Shown piece after piece: positions 44,153 through 55,664 of a stretch of 64,000 nucleotides of DNA. Within the stretch, counting starts at the first letter, position 1. Each line of letters opens with the position of its first letter. A program made the translations under genes and the position numbers. The notes under the pieces were generated by a model. It did no database searches and was not told the DNA's origin. It was given only the letters and a program-made list of their open reading frames with translations. This DNA is from Novosphingobium sp. Fuku2-ISO-50 (GTDB lineage Bacteria; Pseudomonadota; Alphaproteobacteria; Sphingomonadales; Sphingomonadaceae), in the NCBI RefSeq assembly GCF_001519055.1, contig NZ_KQ954294.1, positions 1-64,000 of the forward strand, given 5' to 3'.

Positions 44153-45978
44153 GCGGCCCCCACAGCAAAATCGTGAATCGCGGCGAGAAACCGCTCGCCA
44201 TAGGCATCGCGCTTGCGCGCGCCGACACCGCTGATCGCTGCCAGCTCGGTCAAAGTCGCGGGCCGCGATTCGGCCATTTCGCGCAGAGTCGAATCGTGGA
44301 ACACGACATAAGGCGGCACCCCGGCTTCGCGCGCGATGTCGCGGCGCAATGCGCGCAAGGCTTCGAACAAGGGATCATTGGCCGCATCGATCGCCACAGC
44401 GCCGCCCTTGCGTCGCCGCGCGGGCCGGTCCGCCTTGTCCGATTTCGCCGGCACGATCAGATCGACGCTCGCCTCGCCTTTGAGAATCGCGCGCGCATCG
44501 CCGCCCAGCATCAGCCCGCCGTGCTCGGTCTGAACCAGCGCGCCGCGCGCCTGCAACGCGCGGCTGACCGGGCGGATCAGGCGCGCCTCTTCGTCATCGA
44601 CAATCCCGAACACGGTCAGCCGGTCATGCCCGCGCTGAACCACGCGATCATCGCTTGCCCCGGTGAGCACTTTTTCGACATGGCCGAGGCCAAAGGCCTG
44701 CCCCGTGCGATAGACCGCCGACAGCAGTTTGCGCGCCAGATCGGTGACATTGGTGACCACCGGCCGATGCAGGCAATTGTCGCAATTGCCGCAAGCCTCG
44801 GGCGGGTTTTCGCCGAAATGCTTGAGCAGGATGGCGCGGCGGCACCGCGCGGTTTCGACCAGGCTGGCCAATGTATCGAGCCGCACCCGCTCGCCGACGC
44901 GGCGCGCCTCGTCCAGTTCGCCCAGCCGCGCGCGGGCGCGGGCAAAATCTTCCGCCCCCCACAGCATCAGCGCGATCGCCGGATCGCCGTCGCGCCCGGC
45001 ACGCCCGGTTTCCTGATAATAGCTCTCGATCGATTTGGGCAGCGCCGCATGCGCGACAAAGCGCACATCGGGTTTGTCGATGCCCATGCCGAAAGCGACC
45101 GTCGCGACCATCACCATGTCTTCGGACGCGACAAAGGCCGCCTGGTTGGCCGCGCGCACATCGGGGGCCAGCCCGGCATGATAGGGCAGGACGCGGCGCC
45201 CGGTTTCGCCCAATTGTGCGGCCAGCTTTTCCACCCCGGCGCGAGTCGGGGCGTAGACGATCCCCGGCCCCGGCTGTTCGGCCAGCAACCGGTTCAATTG
45301 CCGCAGCGGATTCTCGCGCGGGGTGATCGCATAGCGGATGTTGGGCCGGTCAAACCCGGCGATGACCAGCCCGTCGGTCGGAATGCCAAGCTGTTCGAGA
45401 ATGTCGGCGCGGGTATGGGCATCGGCCGTCGCCGTCAGCGCAAGGCGCGGAACATCGCCGAAATGATCGAGCAAGGGCCGCAACAGGCGGTAATCGGGGC
45501 GGAAATCGTGGCCCCATTCCGATACGCAATGCGCCTCGTCGATGGCAAACAACGCGATCTGCGCGGATTCGAGCAGTTCGCGAAAATGCGGCTGACTGGC
45601 GCGTTCGGGCGCGATGTACAGCAAGTCCAGCTCGCCATTGCGGAACCGCTCGATCGTCTGGCCCCGGTCGGTATCGGCGCTCGTCAGCGTCGCCGCGCGA
45701 ATGCCGTTGGCACTCGCCGCGCGCAACTGATCGTGCATCAGCGCAATCAGCGGCGAGACGACAACACACGTGCCCGGCAGCATGACCGCCGGCAATTGGT
45801 AGGTCAGCGACTTGCCCGCCCCGGTCGGCATGACCGCAAGCGTCGATTCGCCCGCGAGCACGCGCGCAAGCACTTTTTCCTGCACGCCGCGAAACGCGGG
45901 AAAGCCGAACACGCGCGCAAGCTCGGCGCGCGCTTGCTCAAGATCAGGGCGAAGGGCGGTCAGGTGCGGTTCGATCAC
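44149..45978 (-). CDS. recQ: ATP-dependent DNA helicase RecQ
   Basis: A superfamily 2 3'-5' helicase, 609 residues from GTG 45978. The frame extends to ATG 46071, but that would overlap the SDR gene and add non-family residues. Motifs: Walker A MPTGAGKSLTYQLP, DEAH box AIDEAHCVSEWGHDFRPDYR, motif VI ETGRAGRDG, RQC zinc cysteines in ARCRRAILLKHFGENPPEACGNCDNC (positions about 370-400), and a C-terminal HRDC domain (FEALRALRRDIAREAGVPPY). Acts in recombination and fork repair. Confidence 0.93.
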   Translation of the reverse strand: MIEPHLTALRPDLEQARAELARVFGFPAFRGVQEKVLARVLAGESTLAVMPTGAGKSLTYQLPAVMLPGTCVVVSPLIALMHDQLRAASANGIRAATLTSADTDRGQTIERFRNGELDLLYIAPERASQPHFRELLESAQIALFAIDEAHCVSEWGHDFRPDYRLLRPLLDHFGDVPRLALTATADAHTRADILEQLGIPTDGLVIAGFDRPNIRYAITPRENPLRQLNRLLAEQPGPGIVYAPTRAGVEKLAAQLGETGRRVLPYHAGLAPDVRAANQAAFVASEDMVMVATVAFGMGIDKPDVRFVAHAALPKSIESYYQETGRAGRDGDPAIALMLWGAEDFARARARLGELDEARRVGERVRLDTLASLVETARCRRAILLKHFGENPPEACGNCDNCLHRPVVTNVTDLARKLLSAVYRTGQAFGLGHVEKVLTGASDDRVVQRGHDRLTVFGIVDDEEARLIRPVSRALQARGALVQTEHGGLMLGGDARAILKGEASVDLIVPAKSDKADRPARRRKGGAVAIDAANDPLFEALRALRRDIAREAGVPPYVVFHDSTLREMAESRPATLTELAAISGVGARKRDAYGERFLAAIHDFAVGAA

Positions 45979-46039
45979 GCCGAGGGCTATGCCACAGCCA
46001 TGGCCGCCTGCCAAAGCGGCAATCACGCCACTTTCAAGT

Positions 46040-46810
46040 TCACCCGCCGGCTTCGCGCGCCTGGGTCGCAAAGGCGTTCAATTGCGCCATGGTTTGATCG
46101 AAGCGGTGCTCCGCCTCGGCATTGCGCAGGAATTTCACGCGTTCGACCAGCACTTCGGCGGGCGTCGGCTGCGCGGTCAGCAAAGCCAGGACTTCGTCGG
46201 CGAATTCGTCGAGCGGCTGATAGCCCGGGCGGCTTTCCTGCCCCGGAGTCAGCCCGGTCTGCACCGCAGGCGGCGCCAGTTCGATGACTTCGACCCGCCC
46301 CTTGAGCGCTTCGCGCAAGCTGATGGTATAGGAATGGATCGCCGCCTTGGTCGCATTGTAGGTCGGCGAAACGATCAGCGGCACGAAGGCGAGGCCCGAG
46401 GTGAGATTGATGATCGCCGCATCGTCTGTCGCGACCAGATGGTCGATCAGCGCATTGATCAGGCGAATGGGCCCGAGCAGGTTGGTCGTGATCGTCGCTT
46501 CGGCATCGGTCAGATCGCGCGCGGTATCGAGCGCTTCAAAGCGCATGATCCCGGCATTGTTGATCACCACGTTGAGCGCAGGGAATGCCGCCAGCACGCG
46601 CTTTGCGAAATCGGCGACGCCTTCGGCGCTGTCGATATCAAGCTGAAGCGCATGCATCGCGGGGCGCCCTGCAATCGCGTGCTCCAGCGCCTCGACCCGG
46701 CGTCCGGCGACGATCACCGTATTGCCGGCGTCGTGCAGCCGCTGTGCCAGCGCCGCACCGATACCGCTGCCGCCGCCGGTGATGAGAATCGTGTTGCCTT
46801 GGGGTTTCAT
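46040..46810 (-). CDS. Short-chain dehydrogenase/reductase (DltE-like)
   Basis: A 256-residue SDR. TGGGSGIGAAL is the NAD(P) motif, NNAGIMRF the conserved NNAG, and S-x-Y-x3-K appears as YNATKAAIHSYTISLREALK with Tyr and Lys of the active site; SGLAFVPLIV gives the serine. VIELAPPAVQTGLTPG is the usual PPxVxT end of the substrate loop seen in DltE-type SDRs. The substrate is unknown. It lies 74 bases after the metH gene and just before recQ, all on the minus strand. Confidence 0.88.
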   Translation of the reverse strand: MKPQGNTILITGGGSGIGAALAQRLHDAGNTVIVAGRRVEALEHAIAGRPAMHALQLDIDSAEGVADFAKRVLAAFPALNVVINNAGIMRFEALDTARDLTDAEATITTNLLGPIRLINALIDHLVATDDAAIINLTSGLAFVPLIVSPTYNATKAAIHSYTISLREALKGRVEVIELAPPAVQTGLTPGQESRPGYQPLDEFADEVLALLTAQPTPAEVLVERVKFLRNAEAEHRFDQTMAQLNAFATQAREAGG

Positions 46811-46884
46811 GCCGGTCGCTCCGTTCCGGGGGGAACGCCCGATATGGGGCCGCCCCGCGCGCATTTCATCCCCCAAAAACAGCG

Positions 46885-49503
<2,619 letters not shown>

Positions 49504-49539
49504 GACAGGTCTTTGCAAGAAATAAGGAAAAAGCGGCGA

Positions 49540-50598
49540 TCAGGCCATGATGAACGGTTCGAGCCCGGCAAGCCGCGTCGCGACCGGCACATCGGGCAGC
49601 GCGCGCGGCGGCAGGCCTTCGACCGCGCGGGCCATTGCCGCGATATGCTCGGGCGTCGATCCGCAACACCCGCCCAGCACATTGACCTGGCCATGCTCGG
49701 CCCATTCGCGCACCAGCCCCGCCGTGGTCGGCGGCGCCTCGTCATATTCGCCCAGTTCGTTGGGCAGCCCGGCGTTGGGATAGATCATGATCAGCGCATC
49801 GGCGATCTGCGACAGCACGCGGACATGCGGACGCAGCTGGCTCGCCCCGAACGAGCAATTGAGCCCGACAGTCAGCGGCCGGGCATGGCGCACGGCATAC
49901 CAGAATGCCTCGACCGTATGCCCCGACAGATTGCGCCCCGACAGATCGGTCAGCGTCATCGACAGCATCAGCGGCACTTCGCGGCCCAGCTTCTGTTCGA
50001 CCTGGCGCACCGCCATGATCGCCGCCTTGGCATTGAGCGTGTCGAACACCGTCTCGACGAGGATGAAATCGGCGCCGCCTTCGACCAGCGCAAAGGCCTG
50101 TTCGGCATAGACATCGACCAGCGTGTCCCAGTCGATTTCGCGATAGCCGGGATCGTTGACATCGGGGCTGAGCGAGAGCGTCTTGTTGGTCGGGCCGATC
50201 GCGCCGGCCACAAAGCGCGGGCGCCCGTCCCTGGCGGTGAATTCATCGGCCACGCGGCGGGCAAGCCGCGCGCTGGCCAGATTGATGTCGCGCACCAGAT
50301 GTTCGGCGCCATAATCGGCCTGACTGATCCGGTTGGCCGAAAAGGTGTTGGTTTCCGCAATGTCGGCCCCGGCGGCGAAATAGGCGCGATGGATCGCTTC
50401 GGGGACATGCGGCGCGGTCAGCGCGAGGATGTCGTTATTGCCCTTTTGATCATGCGTCAGGCCGAGCGTCCCGGCATAGTCCGCCTCGGTCAGGCCGCAG
50501 CGCTGAATCTCGGTGCCAAAGGCGCCGTCGGTGATCAGGATGCGCTTGGCCGCTTCGGCCAGGAACGCGACGCGCGCAGCGCTGGGGATGAGAGTCAT
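49540..50598 (-). CDS. Homocysteine S-methyltransferase domain protein (MetH N-terminal module)
   Basis: A 352-residue zinc-dependent homocysteine-binding module: ITDGAFGTEIQRCGLTEADY at the start, GLNCSFGASQLRPHV with the first zinc cysteine, and GGCCGSTPEHIAAMARAVEG with the Cys pair. It supplies the homocysteine site missing from the downstream metH product; 36 bases separate them. It overlaps metF by 4 bases (ATGA), so metF, this gene and metH are one transcript. Confidence 0.92.
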   Translation of the reverse strand: MTLIPSAARVAFLAEAAKRILITDGAFGTEIQRCGLTEADYAGTLGLTHDQKGNNDILALTAPHVPEAIHRAYFAAGADIAETNTFSANRISQADYGAEHLVRDINLASARLARRVADEFTARDGRPRFVAGAIGPTNKTLSLSPDVNDPGYREIDWDTLVDVYAEQAFALVEGGADFILVETVFDTLNAKAAIMAVRQVEQKLGREVPLMLSMTLTDLSGRNLSGHTVEAFWYAVRHARPLTVGLNCSFGASQLRPHVRVLSQIADALIMIYPNAGLPNELGEYDEAPPTTAGLVREWAEHGQVNVLGGCCGSTPEHIAAMARAVEGLPPRALPDVPVATRLAGLEPFIMA

Positions 50599-51497
50599 GA
50601 GCGGGTGTCCTTGGGGCGCAGGCCGAGCAACTGACAGATGGCATAGGCCTGATCGGCGCGGTTCAACGTGTAAAAATGAAAATCACGCACACCGCCTTCA
50701 TAAAGCCGGCGGCACAAATCGGCAGCGACCACGGCGGCCACGAGCGCGCGCGGCCCGGGGCGGTTGTCGAGCCCTGCAAACATCGCTTCGAGCCAATCGG
50801 GGATTTGCGTATTGCCGCCCATGCGACGGATCCCGGCAAGATTGGTCACCGGCATGATCCCCGGCAGGACCGGCACGCTGATCCCCGCCGCGAGCACGCG
50901 ATCGAGAAAGCGGAAATAGGTCTCGGCCGAAAAGAAGAACTGCGTGATCGCGCGGCTCGCCCCCGCGTCGATCTTGCGCTTGAGATTGTCGAGATCGGCC
51001 TCGACGCTCGGCGATTCGGGATGAAGTTCGGGATAGGCGGCGACCGACAGCTCAAAGCCATGGCGCGCAGCCAGCCCCGCGACCAGGTCCGCAGCATTGG
51101 CATAGCCATCGGGATGCGGGGTAAAGCGCCCGCCCGATTCCGGCGGCGGATCGCCGCGCAAGGCGACGATATGGCGCACGCCGGCTTCCCAATAGCGATC
51201 GGCAATCTCGTCGATTTCGCCCCGGCTCGCGCCGACGCACGTCAGATGCGCCGCCGGGACCAGCGCGGTTTCGCGCACCAGACGGGCAACGGTGGCATGG
51301 GTACGTTCGCGCGTCGACCCGCCCGCGCCATAAGTCACCGAGACAAACGCGGGATCAAGCGGCGCCAGCGCGCCGATCGCATCCCACAGTTGCGCTTCCA
51401 TCGCTTCGGACTTGGGCGGAAAGAATTCAAAACTGACGCGAACATCGCCGGTCATCTCGGCGAACAGGGGGGCATCGATCATAAGGGTCTCGATCAT
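50595..51497 (-). CDS. metF: 5,10-methylenetetrahydrofolate reductase
   Basis: A 300-residue FAD-dependent TIM barrel making 5-methyltetrahydrofolate for MetH. Landmarks: VSFEFFPPKSEAMEAQLWDA with the catalytic Glu, FVSVTYGAGGSTRERT, HIVALRGDPP, and ITQFFFSAETYFRF. ATG 51497 overlaps the regulator stop by 4 bases. The gene order (regulator, metF, homocysteine module, metH) makes a compact methyl-cycle operon. Confidence 0.94.
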   Translation of the reverse strand: MIETLMIDAPLFAEMTGDVRVSFEFFPPKSEAMEAQLWDAIGALAPLDPAFVSVTYGAGGSTRERTHATVARLVRETALVPAAHLTCVGASRGEIDEIADRYWEAGVRHIVALRGDPPPESGGRFTPHPDGYANAADLVAGLAARHGFELSVAAYPELHPESPSVEADLDNLKRKIDAGASRAITQFFFSAETYFRFLDRVLAAGISVPVLPGIMPVTNLAGIRRMGGNTQIPDWLEAMFAGLDNRPGPRALVAAVVAADLCRRLYEGGVRDFHFYTLNRADQAYAICQLLGLRPKDTRS

Positions 51498-52477
51498 TGG
51501 GACGCGCCGTGGCGGACGGGTGGTCGGCGCTCGGCGGTCCACAGCTTGACAATCAGTTCCTTGCCGGCGAGCGCGCGCTCGGCCAGCGGTTCGAACCCGG
51601 CCTCGGTAAACAGCGCGGCGATCTGCGCATCGGCAAAGCCGAGCCGGGCATGGGCATATTGGCTGCGCAGATCCTCGCGATCGTGCGCGGCGAAATCGAC
51701 AATGGCGATGCGCCCGCCCGGCGCGGTGACGCGCGCAGCTTCGGCCAGGACCGCCTCGGGCGCCTGGGCATAGTGCAGCACCTGATGAAACAGCACGGTA
51801 TCGAAATTGGCGGCCGCGAAAGGCAATTGCGCGAAATCGCCCTGCACCAGCTCGACTTTGCCCGCCGGCAGGTTCTGCAGCCGCGTGCGCGCCAGGCGCA
51901 GCATGTCGGGGCTATGATCGAGCGCGGTCACATGCGCGGCGTCGGCGGCGAACAGTTCGGCCATGCGCCCGGTGCCGGTGCCGACATCGAGCAGGCGCCC
52001 GATCGGCGAACCGCCGAGCAGCTCGGAAAGCGCCGCCTCGACCGGCCCGTCGGCGATATGCAGGCTGCGCAAACGGTCCCATTCGGCAGCGTGGCGCGCA
52101 AACCAGTCCTGAGAATGGGCCTGACGCGCAGAGCGGATGGCATCGAGATGCGCGCGATCTTCGGCGCATTGCCCGGCAAAGGCAGAATCGGCCTCTTCGG
52201 CAAGCGCGAGCAATTGCGCCACCCCATCGATCAGCGGGGCGCCCCCGCGTGCACTCGCCGCGCGCAGAAACACCCAGGCGCCCTCGCGGCGGCGCTCGGC
52301 AAGGTGCGCATCGCACAAAATCTTGACATGACGCGAAACACGCGGCTGGCTTTGCCCGAGCACTTGCGCAAGTTCGCCCACCGCCAGCTCCATGCTGGCG
52401 AGCAGACGCATGATCCGCAGGCGCGTGGGATCGGCCAGCGCGCGCAAGGTTTCGAGCAAGGGGATCACGGGCCTCAT
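51494..52477 (-). CDS. ArsR-family regulator fused to SAM-methyltransferase domain (SahR-like)
   Basis: A 327-residue protein. Residues 1-95 are an ArsR winged helix (LLETLRALADPTRLRIMRLL, VGELAQVLGQSQPRVSRHVK). Residues about 145-320 form a class I methyltransferase domain with the SAM loop LLDVGTGTGRMAEL. This architecture and its place at the head of metF-metH match SahR, the S-adenosylhomocysteine-sensing repressor of methionine genes in proteobacteria. ATG 52477 is preferred; ATG 52498 would lie inside the first operator. The start could be either. It probably autoregulates through the two palindromes upstream. Confidence 0.82.
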   Translation of the reverse strand: MRPVIPLLETLRALADPTRLRIMRLLASMELAVGELAQVLGQSQPRVSRHVKILCDAHLAERRREGAWVFLRAASARGGAPLIDGVAQLLALAEEADSAFAGQCAEDRAHLDAIRSARQAHSQDWFARHAAEWDRLRSLHIADGPVEAALSELLGGSPIGRLLDVGTGTGRMAELFAADAAHVTALDHSPDMLRLARTRLQNLPAGKVELVQGDFAQLPFAAANFDTVLFHQVLHYAQAPEAVLAEAARVTAPGGRIAIVDFAAHDREDLRSQYAHARLGFADAQIAALFTEAGFEPLAERALAGKELIVKLWTAERRPPVRHGASQ

Positions 52478-52486
52478 TCCAGCGCG

Positions 52487-52506
52487 ATATAAAGACATCC
52501 TTATAT
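52487..52506. promoter_or_regulatory. Operator 1 for the met operon (ATATAA-N8-TTATAT)
   Basis: Perfect 6-bp inverted arms at 52487-52492 and 52501-52506 with an 8-base spacer, ending 10 bases upstream of the regulator's likely ATG. It overlaps a TATAAG that could be the -10 box. Confidence 0.7.
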
Positions 52507-52516
52507 GGCGCAAGAG

Positions 52517-52536
52517 ATATAAAGCTTTTGTTATAT
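52517..52536. promoter_or_regulatory. Operator 2 for the met operon (ATATAA-N8-TTATAT)
   Basis: Second site with identical arms and spacer length, exactly 30 bp from operator 1, about three helical turns. The pair suggests cooperative binding by a dimeric ArsR-type regulator. Confidence 0.7.
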
Positions 52537-52650
52537 GAAGCGGTGATTGTCTCCCCGACCAGTTTGCGCGGGCAGACGATTGGACATGACGCGACGCGCT
52601 GGCTAGAACAGGCGCAAACACCCCCCGGTGACGCATACACGAGGATCTTG

Positions 52651-52980
52651 ATGACGAAAATCGCCCCCGCCGCCCTGCTGGCCGTGCTCCTGCTCGCCGG
52701 CTGCGGACACCATGATCAGGCGAGCGATGACGCCACCCCCAACAATGTCGAAATGCCCGCGGCCGACTTGCCCGCCGGGCCGCCGTCGCTCGCCGCGCCG
52801 CCGCCTGCGCGCGATCCGGCGGCCGATGCCTCGAACGCCGCGCTGTCGGCGCAGGCCGCCGCCACCAGCGATGCCGAAAACGCCGCCTCGGTCGCCGAAG
52901 CCGCACGCGCCGCCGCCGCCGAAGCCGAGCAGCAGCAGAACAGTAACGGCGAAACCAGCCATCAGCCGCCCGCGCAATAA
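52651..52980 (+). CDS. Small lipoprotein, Ala-rich
   Basis: A 109-residue protein with a lipoprotein signal: MTKIAPAALLAVLLLAGCGH, lipobox LAGC with Cys at about 19. The mature part is disordered and Ala/Pro/Asp-rich, with an Ala-Glu helix (ENAASVAEAARAAAAEAEQQ) and a Gln/Asn tail. GAGGA lies 8 bases before ATG 52651. It diverges from the met regulator. Function unknown. Confidence 0.75.
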   Translation: MTKIAPAALLAVLLLAGCGHHDQASDDATPNNVEMPAADLPAGPPSLAAPPPARDPAADASNAALSAQAAATSDAENAASVAEAARAAAAEAEQQQNSNGETSHQPPAQ

Positions 52981-53009
52981 GACCGAGCGGCTCAAAGCCC
53001 AACCTGTCT

Positions 53010-53116
53010 CGTCATTCCCGCGAAGGCGGGAATCCAGGACGCGCTGGCACACACCTGTTGGGTCGACGCGATGCATTGGCCGTCAGAACTGGATTCCCGC
53101 CTTCGCGGGAATGACG
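53010..53116. repeat. REP doublet (REPIN-like), copy 2
   Basis: Inverted 28-bp arms at 53010-53037 and 53089-53116, identical to those at 20101-20189, here with a 51-bp spacer of different sequence. It lies between two small lipoprotein genes. Confidence 0.9.
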
Positions 53117-53137
53117 AACCGGGAAGGCTCGTGAATC

Positions 53138-53392
53138 GTGATCAACGCGATTTGGCTCAAGATGATTCGGCGAATCGCACTGGGCCTGGCGCCCTTGCTG
53201 CTCGCCGGATGTTCGCGCGACAGCGACCCCGGCCCCGGCGGGGTGACCCAGGGCGAGGCGCGCCAACTCGACGCCGCGGCCGCCATGCTCGACCAGCGCC
53301 CGGCGGCGCCGCTGGTCGACGCGACGGTGCCGGCGGATCTGGGCGATGGAACGGCGGATTTACCCGAGCCCAAGCCCAAGCCCAAGCACTGA
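53138..53392 (+). CDS. Very small lipoprotein
   Basis: A frame of 84 codons from GTG 53138; ATG 53162 is an alternative start giving a normal signal peptide (MIRRIALGLAPLLLAGCSRD) with lipobox LAGC. The mature part is about 60 residues, ending in a PEPKPKPKH tail. No known domain. It converges on arfB with 6 bases between stops. Confidence 0.6.
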   Translation: MINAIWLKMIRRIALGLAPLLLAGCSRDSDPGPGGVTQGEARQLDAAAAMLDQRPAAPLVDATVPADLGDGTADLPEPKPKPKH

Positions 53393-53398
53393 TTGGCG

Positions 53399-53815
53399 CT
53401 AATCGAAGCGCACTTTGCCGCGCCCGGCCTTGACCTCGCCGCGAATCTTCTTGCCCGCCAGCCGTTGCACTTTGCCGACACGATTGAGCCGTGACTTGGC
53501 GCGCTTTTCGGGCAGCGTCATCGCCTCGCGCAAAAGCTCGGCCAGACGTTCGCGTGCGTCGGCGCGGTTGGCTTCCTGCGTGCGAAAGCGGCGCGCGGTC
53601 AGCACGATCTCGCCGCCTGCCGTCATCCGGCTTCCGGCAAGCGTCTTCAATCGCGCAAACACTTCGGGCGAAAGCCGCAGCGCATAGACATTGACGCGCA
53701 ACTGAACGGCGGTGGCGACTTTGTTGACATTCTGCCCGCCCGGGCCGGTGGCGGTGATGAAGGCTTCGCTGGCCAGGCCATGCGCGCGTTCGATCAGCGC
53801 CGCGATGGCGTTCAC
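53399..53815 (-). CDS. arfB: Peptidyl-tRNA hydrolase ArfB (YaeJ), ribosome rescue
   Basis: A 138-residue class I release-factor-like protein. The GGQ motif lies in ITATGPGGQNVNKVATAVQL, and the C-terminal basic tail (LNRVGKVQRLAGKKIRGEVK) enters the empty mRNA channel of stalled ribosomes. The start is a GTG at 53815 that overlaps the stop of the pseudouridine synthase gene (GTGA). Confidence 0.92.
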   Translation of the reverse strand: MNAIAALIERAHGLASEAFITATGPGGQNVNKVATAVQLRVNVYALRLSPEVFARLKTLAGSRMTAGGEIVLTARRFRTQEANRADARERLAELLREAMTLPEKRAKSRLNRVGKVQRLAGKKIRGEVKAGRGKVRFD

Positions 53816-54474
53816 CGCTCGGGTTCCGCAAACCCCAGCGCGATGAAATCGGCAGGCATCGGCGCGTAGGCGACGATCGGCGCCTTGCCCTCGCGCGGCA
53901 CTTCGAGCCGGGCGGCGTGAAGCATCGTGCGCTTGCCGGGCAGCGCTTTGCCGTAAACCGGATCGCCGAGCAGGGCATGGCCCAGGCCCGATGCAGCATG
54001 GACGCGGATCTGATGCGTGCGCCCGGTTTCGGGGGTGAATTCGACGAGCGTCATCCCTTCGCGGCGATCGAGCACACGCCAATGGGTCACTGCCGCCTTG
54101 CCCGCGCGCGCCGGGATCATCCGCCAGCCTTCGCGTTCGCTGCTGATCTTCGACAGGTTCAGGCTGATCGTGCCGCTGTCCTCGTCGATCGGGCCCGCGA
54201 CCACGCCCCAATACGTCTTGCCCACCTGACGCGCTTCAAACGCGGCGGCATAGCGCTTCAGCGCGCGCGGATGGCGCGCCAGCAAAAGACAGCCCGAGGT
54301 ATCGCGATCGAGCCGATGCACCGGCACCGGCGCGCGCTGAAACCCGAAGCGCAAATCATCGAGCTGGTCTTCGAGCGAAGGCCCGCCCGCGCGCGGCTGA
54401 TCGAGCGGGAGCCCGGCGGGCTTGTCGATCACCAGCGCTTCGGCATCTTCGAACAGGATGGCAAATTCGATCAT
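53812..54474 (-). CDS. RluA-family pseudouridine synthase
   Basis: A 220-residue RNA pseudouridine synthase. HRLDRDTSGCLLLAR holds the catalytic Asp; LVIDKPAGLPL near the start and GRTHQIRVHAASGLGHALLG near 155-175 are family motifs. There is no S4 domain. The target (rRNA or tRNA) is not deducible; size and form are like RluC/RluE-type or TruC-like enzymes. Overlaps both neighbours by 4 bases. Confidence 0.9.
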   Translation of the reverse strand: MIEFAILFEDAEALVIDKPAGLPLDQPRAGGPSLEDQLDDLRFGFQRAPVPVHRLDRDTSGCLLLARHPRALKRYAAAFEARQVGKTYWGVVAGPIDEDSGTISLNLSKISSEREGWRMIPARAGKAAVTHWRVLDRREGMTLVEFTPETGRTHQIRVHAASGLGHALLGDPVYGKALPGKRTMLHAARLEVPREGKAPIVAYAPMPADFIALGFAEPER

Positions 54475-55664
54475 GCGAGCGCCTCTGCGATCCGCGCAAC
54501 GGCGCGATCGAGCAGGGTATCGTCGGCGGCAAAACTGATGCGGAATCCGTCGCGCCCGCCAAAGGCCGACGCTGCGACGACCGCTACACCATGATCGAGC
54601 AAATGCATTACCAATCCTTCGTCATCGGTGAAGCGGCCGATCAGCGGCGCAGCATCGATCATGCAATAGAAGGCGCCATCGGGCACCGGAGTCGACAATC
54701 CGGGAATGGCGTTGATTGCCGCCACCACCCGGTCCCGCCGGACGCGAAAGCGATCGCGCCAGTCGAGCAGAAATTCCTGCGGCCCGTTGAAAGCCGCGAC
54801 CGCCGCCGCCTGCGAAATCGAGCAGGGATTGCCCGAATTGTGCGACTGCAGCTTGCCCATCGCGCGGATCAGCCATTCCGGCCCGGCGGCAACGCCGATG
54901 CGAAACCCGGTCATGGCATGGCTTTTCGATACGCCCGACACCGTCAGCACGCGCGGGGCGAGATCGGGGCAGACCACCGCGATCGTGGCATGGTCGCCCG
55001 GCGTATAGCGCAACGGCGCATAGATGTCATCGCTCAGCACGAGCACATGGGGGTGGCGGCGCAAAACTGCGCCCAGCGCGGCCAGATCGGCGGCGGAATA
55101 CGTCGCGCCGGTCGGGTTGCCGGGGCTGTTGAGCAAAAGCCAGCGCGTGTTCGGGCCGATCGCGGCATCGAGCTGTTCGGGCGTGATCCGGAATCCGCCC
55201 GCCGCATCGGTCTGCAGCGGCACCACGTTGGCCCCGGCAAAGCGCACGATCTCCGGATAGCTGACCCACCACGGCGCGGGGATCAGCACGTCGTCGCCGG
55301 GATCGAGCGTGGCCATCAGCGCGTGAAAGATCGACTGCTTGCCGCCCGCCGAAACGATGATCCGCTCCGGCGGCACGTCGATGCCGAGATCGCGGCGATA
55401 ATGCAGCGCCGCCGCCTCGCGCAGGGCCTGCGTCCCGGCAACGGCGGTATAGCGCGTGTCATTGGCATCGAGCGCAGCCTTGGCCGCCGCCTTGACATGA
55501 TCGGGCGTGGGAAAATCGGGCTCGCCCACCGAGAGCGAAATGATGTCGCGCCCCGCCGCACGCAGCGCGATGGCGCGGTCGGTCATGGCATTGGTACGCG
55601 AAGGGGCGATCCGGAACAGCGCCGCGCTGACATGTTCGGCTCCGGGCATTTCAGATGGTGTCAT
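54471..55664 (-). CDS. Class I/II aminotransferase (aspartate aminotransferase-like)
   Basis: A 397-residue PLP enzyme of fold type I. SVGEPDFPTPDHV is the N-terminal signature, NSPGNPTGATYS the cofactor-binding Asn-Pro, and SGVSKSHAMTGFRIGVAAGP carries the Schiff-base lysine. FRISFAADDTLLD contains the substrate carboxylate-binding Arg. Probably aspartate or aromatic/prephenate aminotransferase; exact substrate uncertain. Start ATG 55664 overlaps pabBC by 4 bases. Confidence 0.88.
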   Translation of the reverse strand: MTPSEMPGAEHVSAALFRIAPSRTNAMTDRAIALRAAGRDIISLSVGEPDFPTPDHVKAAAKAALDANDTRYTAVAGTQALREAAALHYRRDLGIDVPPERIIVSAGGKQSIFHALMATLDPGDDVLIPAPWWVSYPEIVRFAGANVVPLQTDAAGGFRITPEQLDAAIGPNTRWLLLNSPGNPTGATYSAADLAALGAVLRRHPHVLVLSDDIYAPLRYTPGDHATIAVVCPDLAPRVLTVSGVSKSHAMTGFRIGVAAGPEWLIRAMGKLQSHNSGNPCSISQAAAVAAFNGPQEFLLDWRDRFRVRRDRVVAAINAIPGLSTPVPDGAFYCMIDAAPLIGRFTDDEGLVMHLLDHGVAVVAASAFGGRDGFRISFAADDTLLDRAVARIAEALA

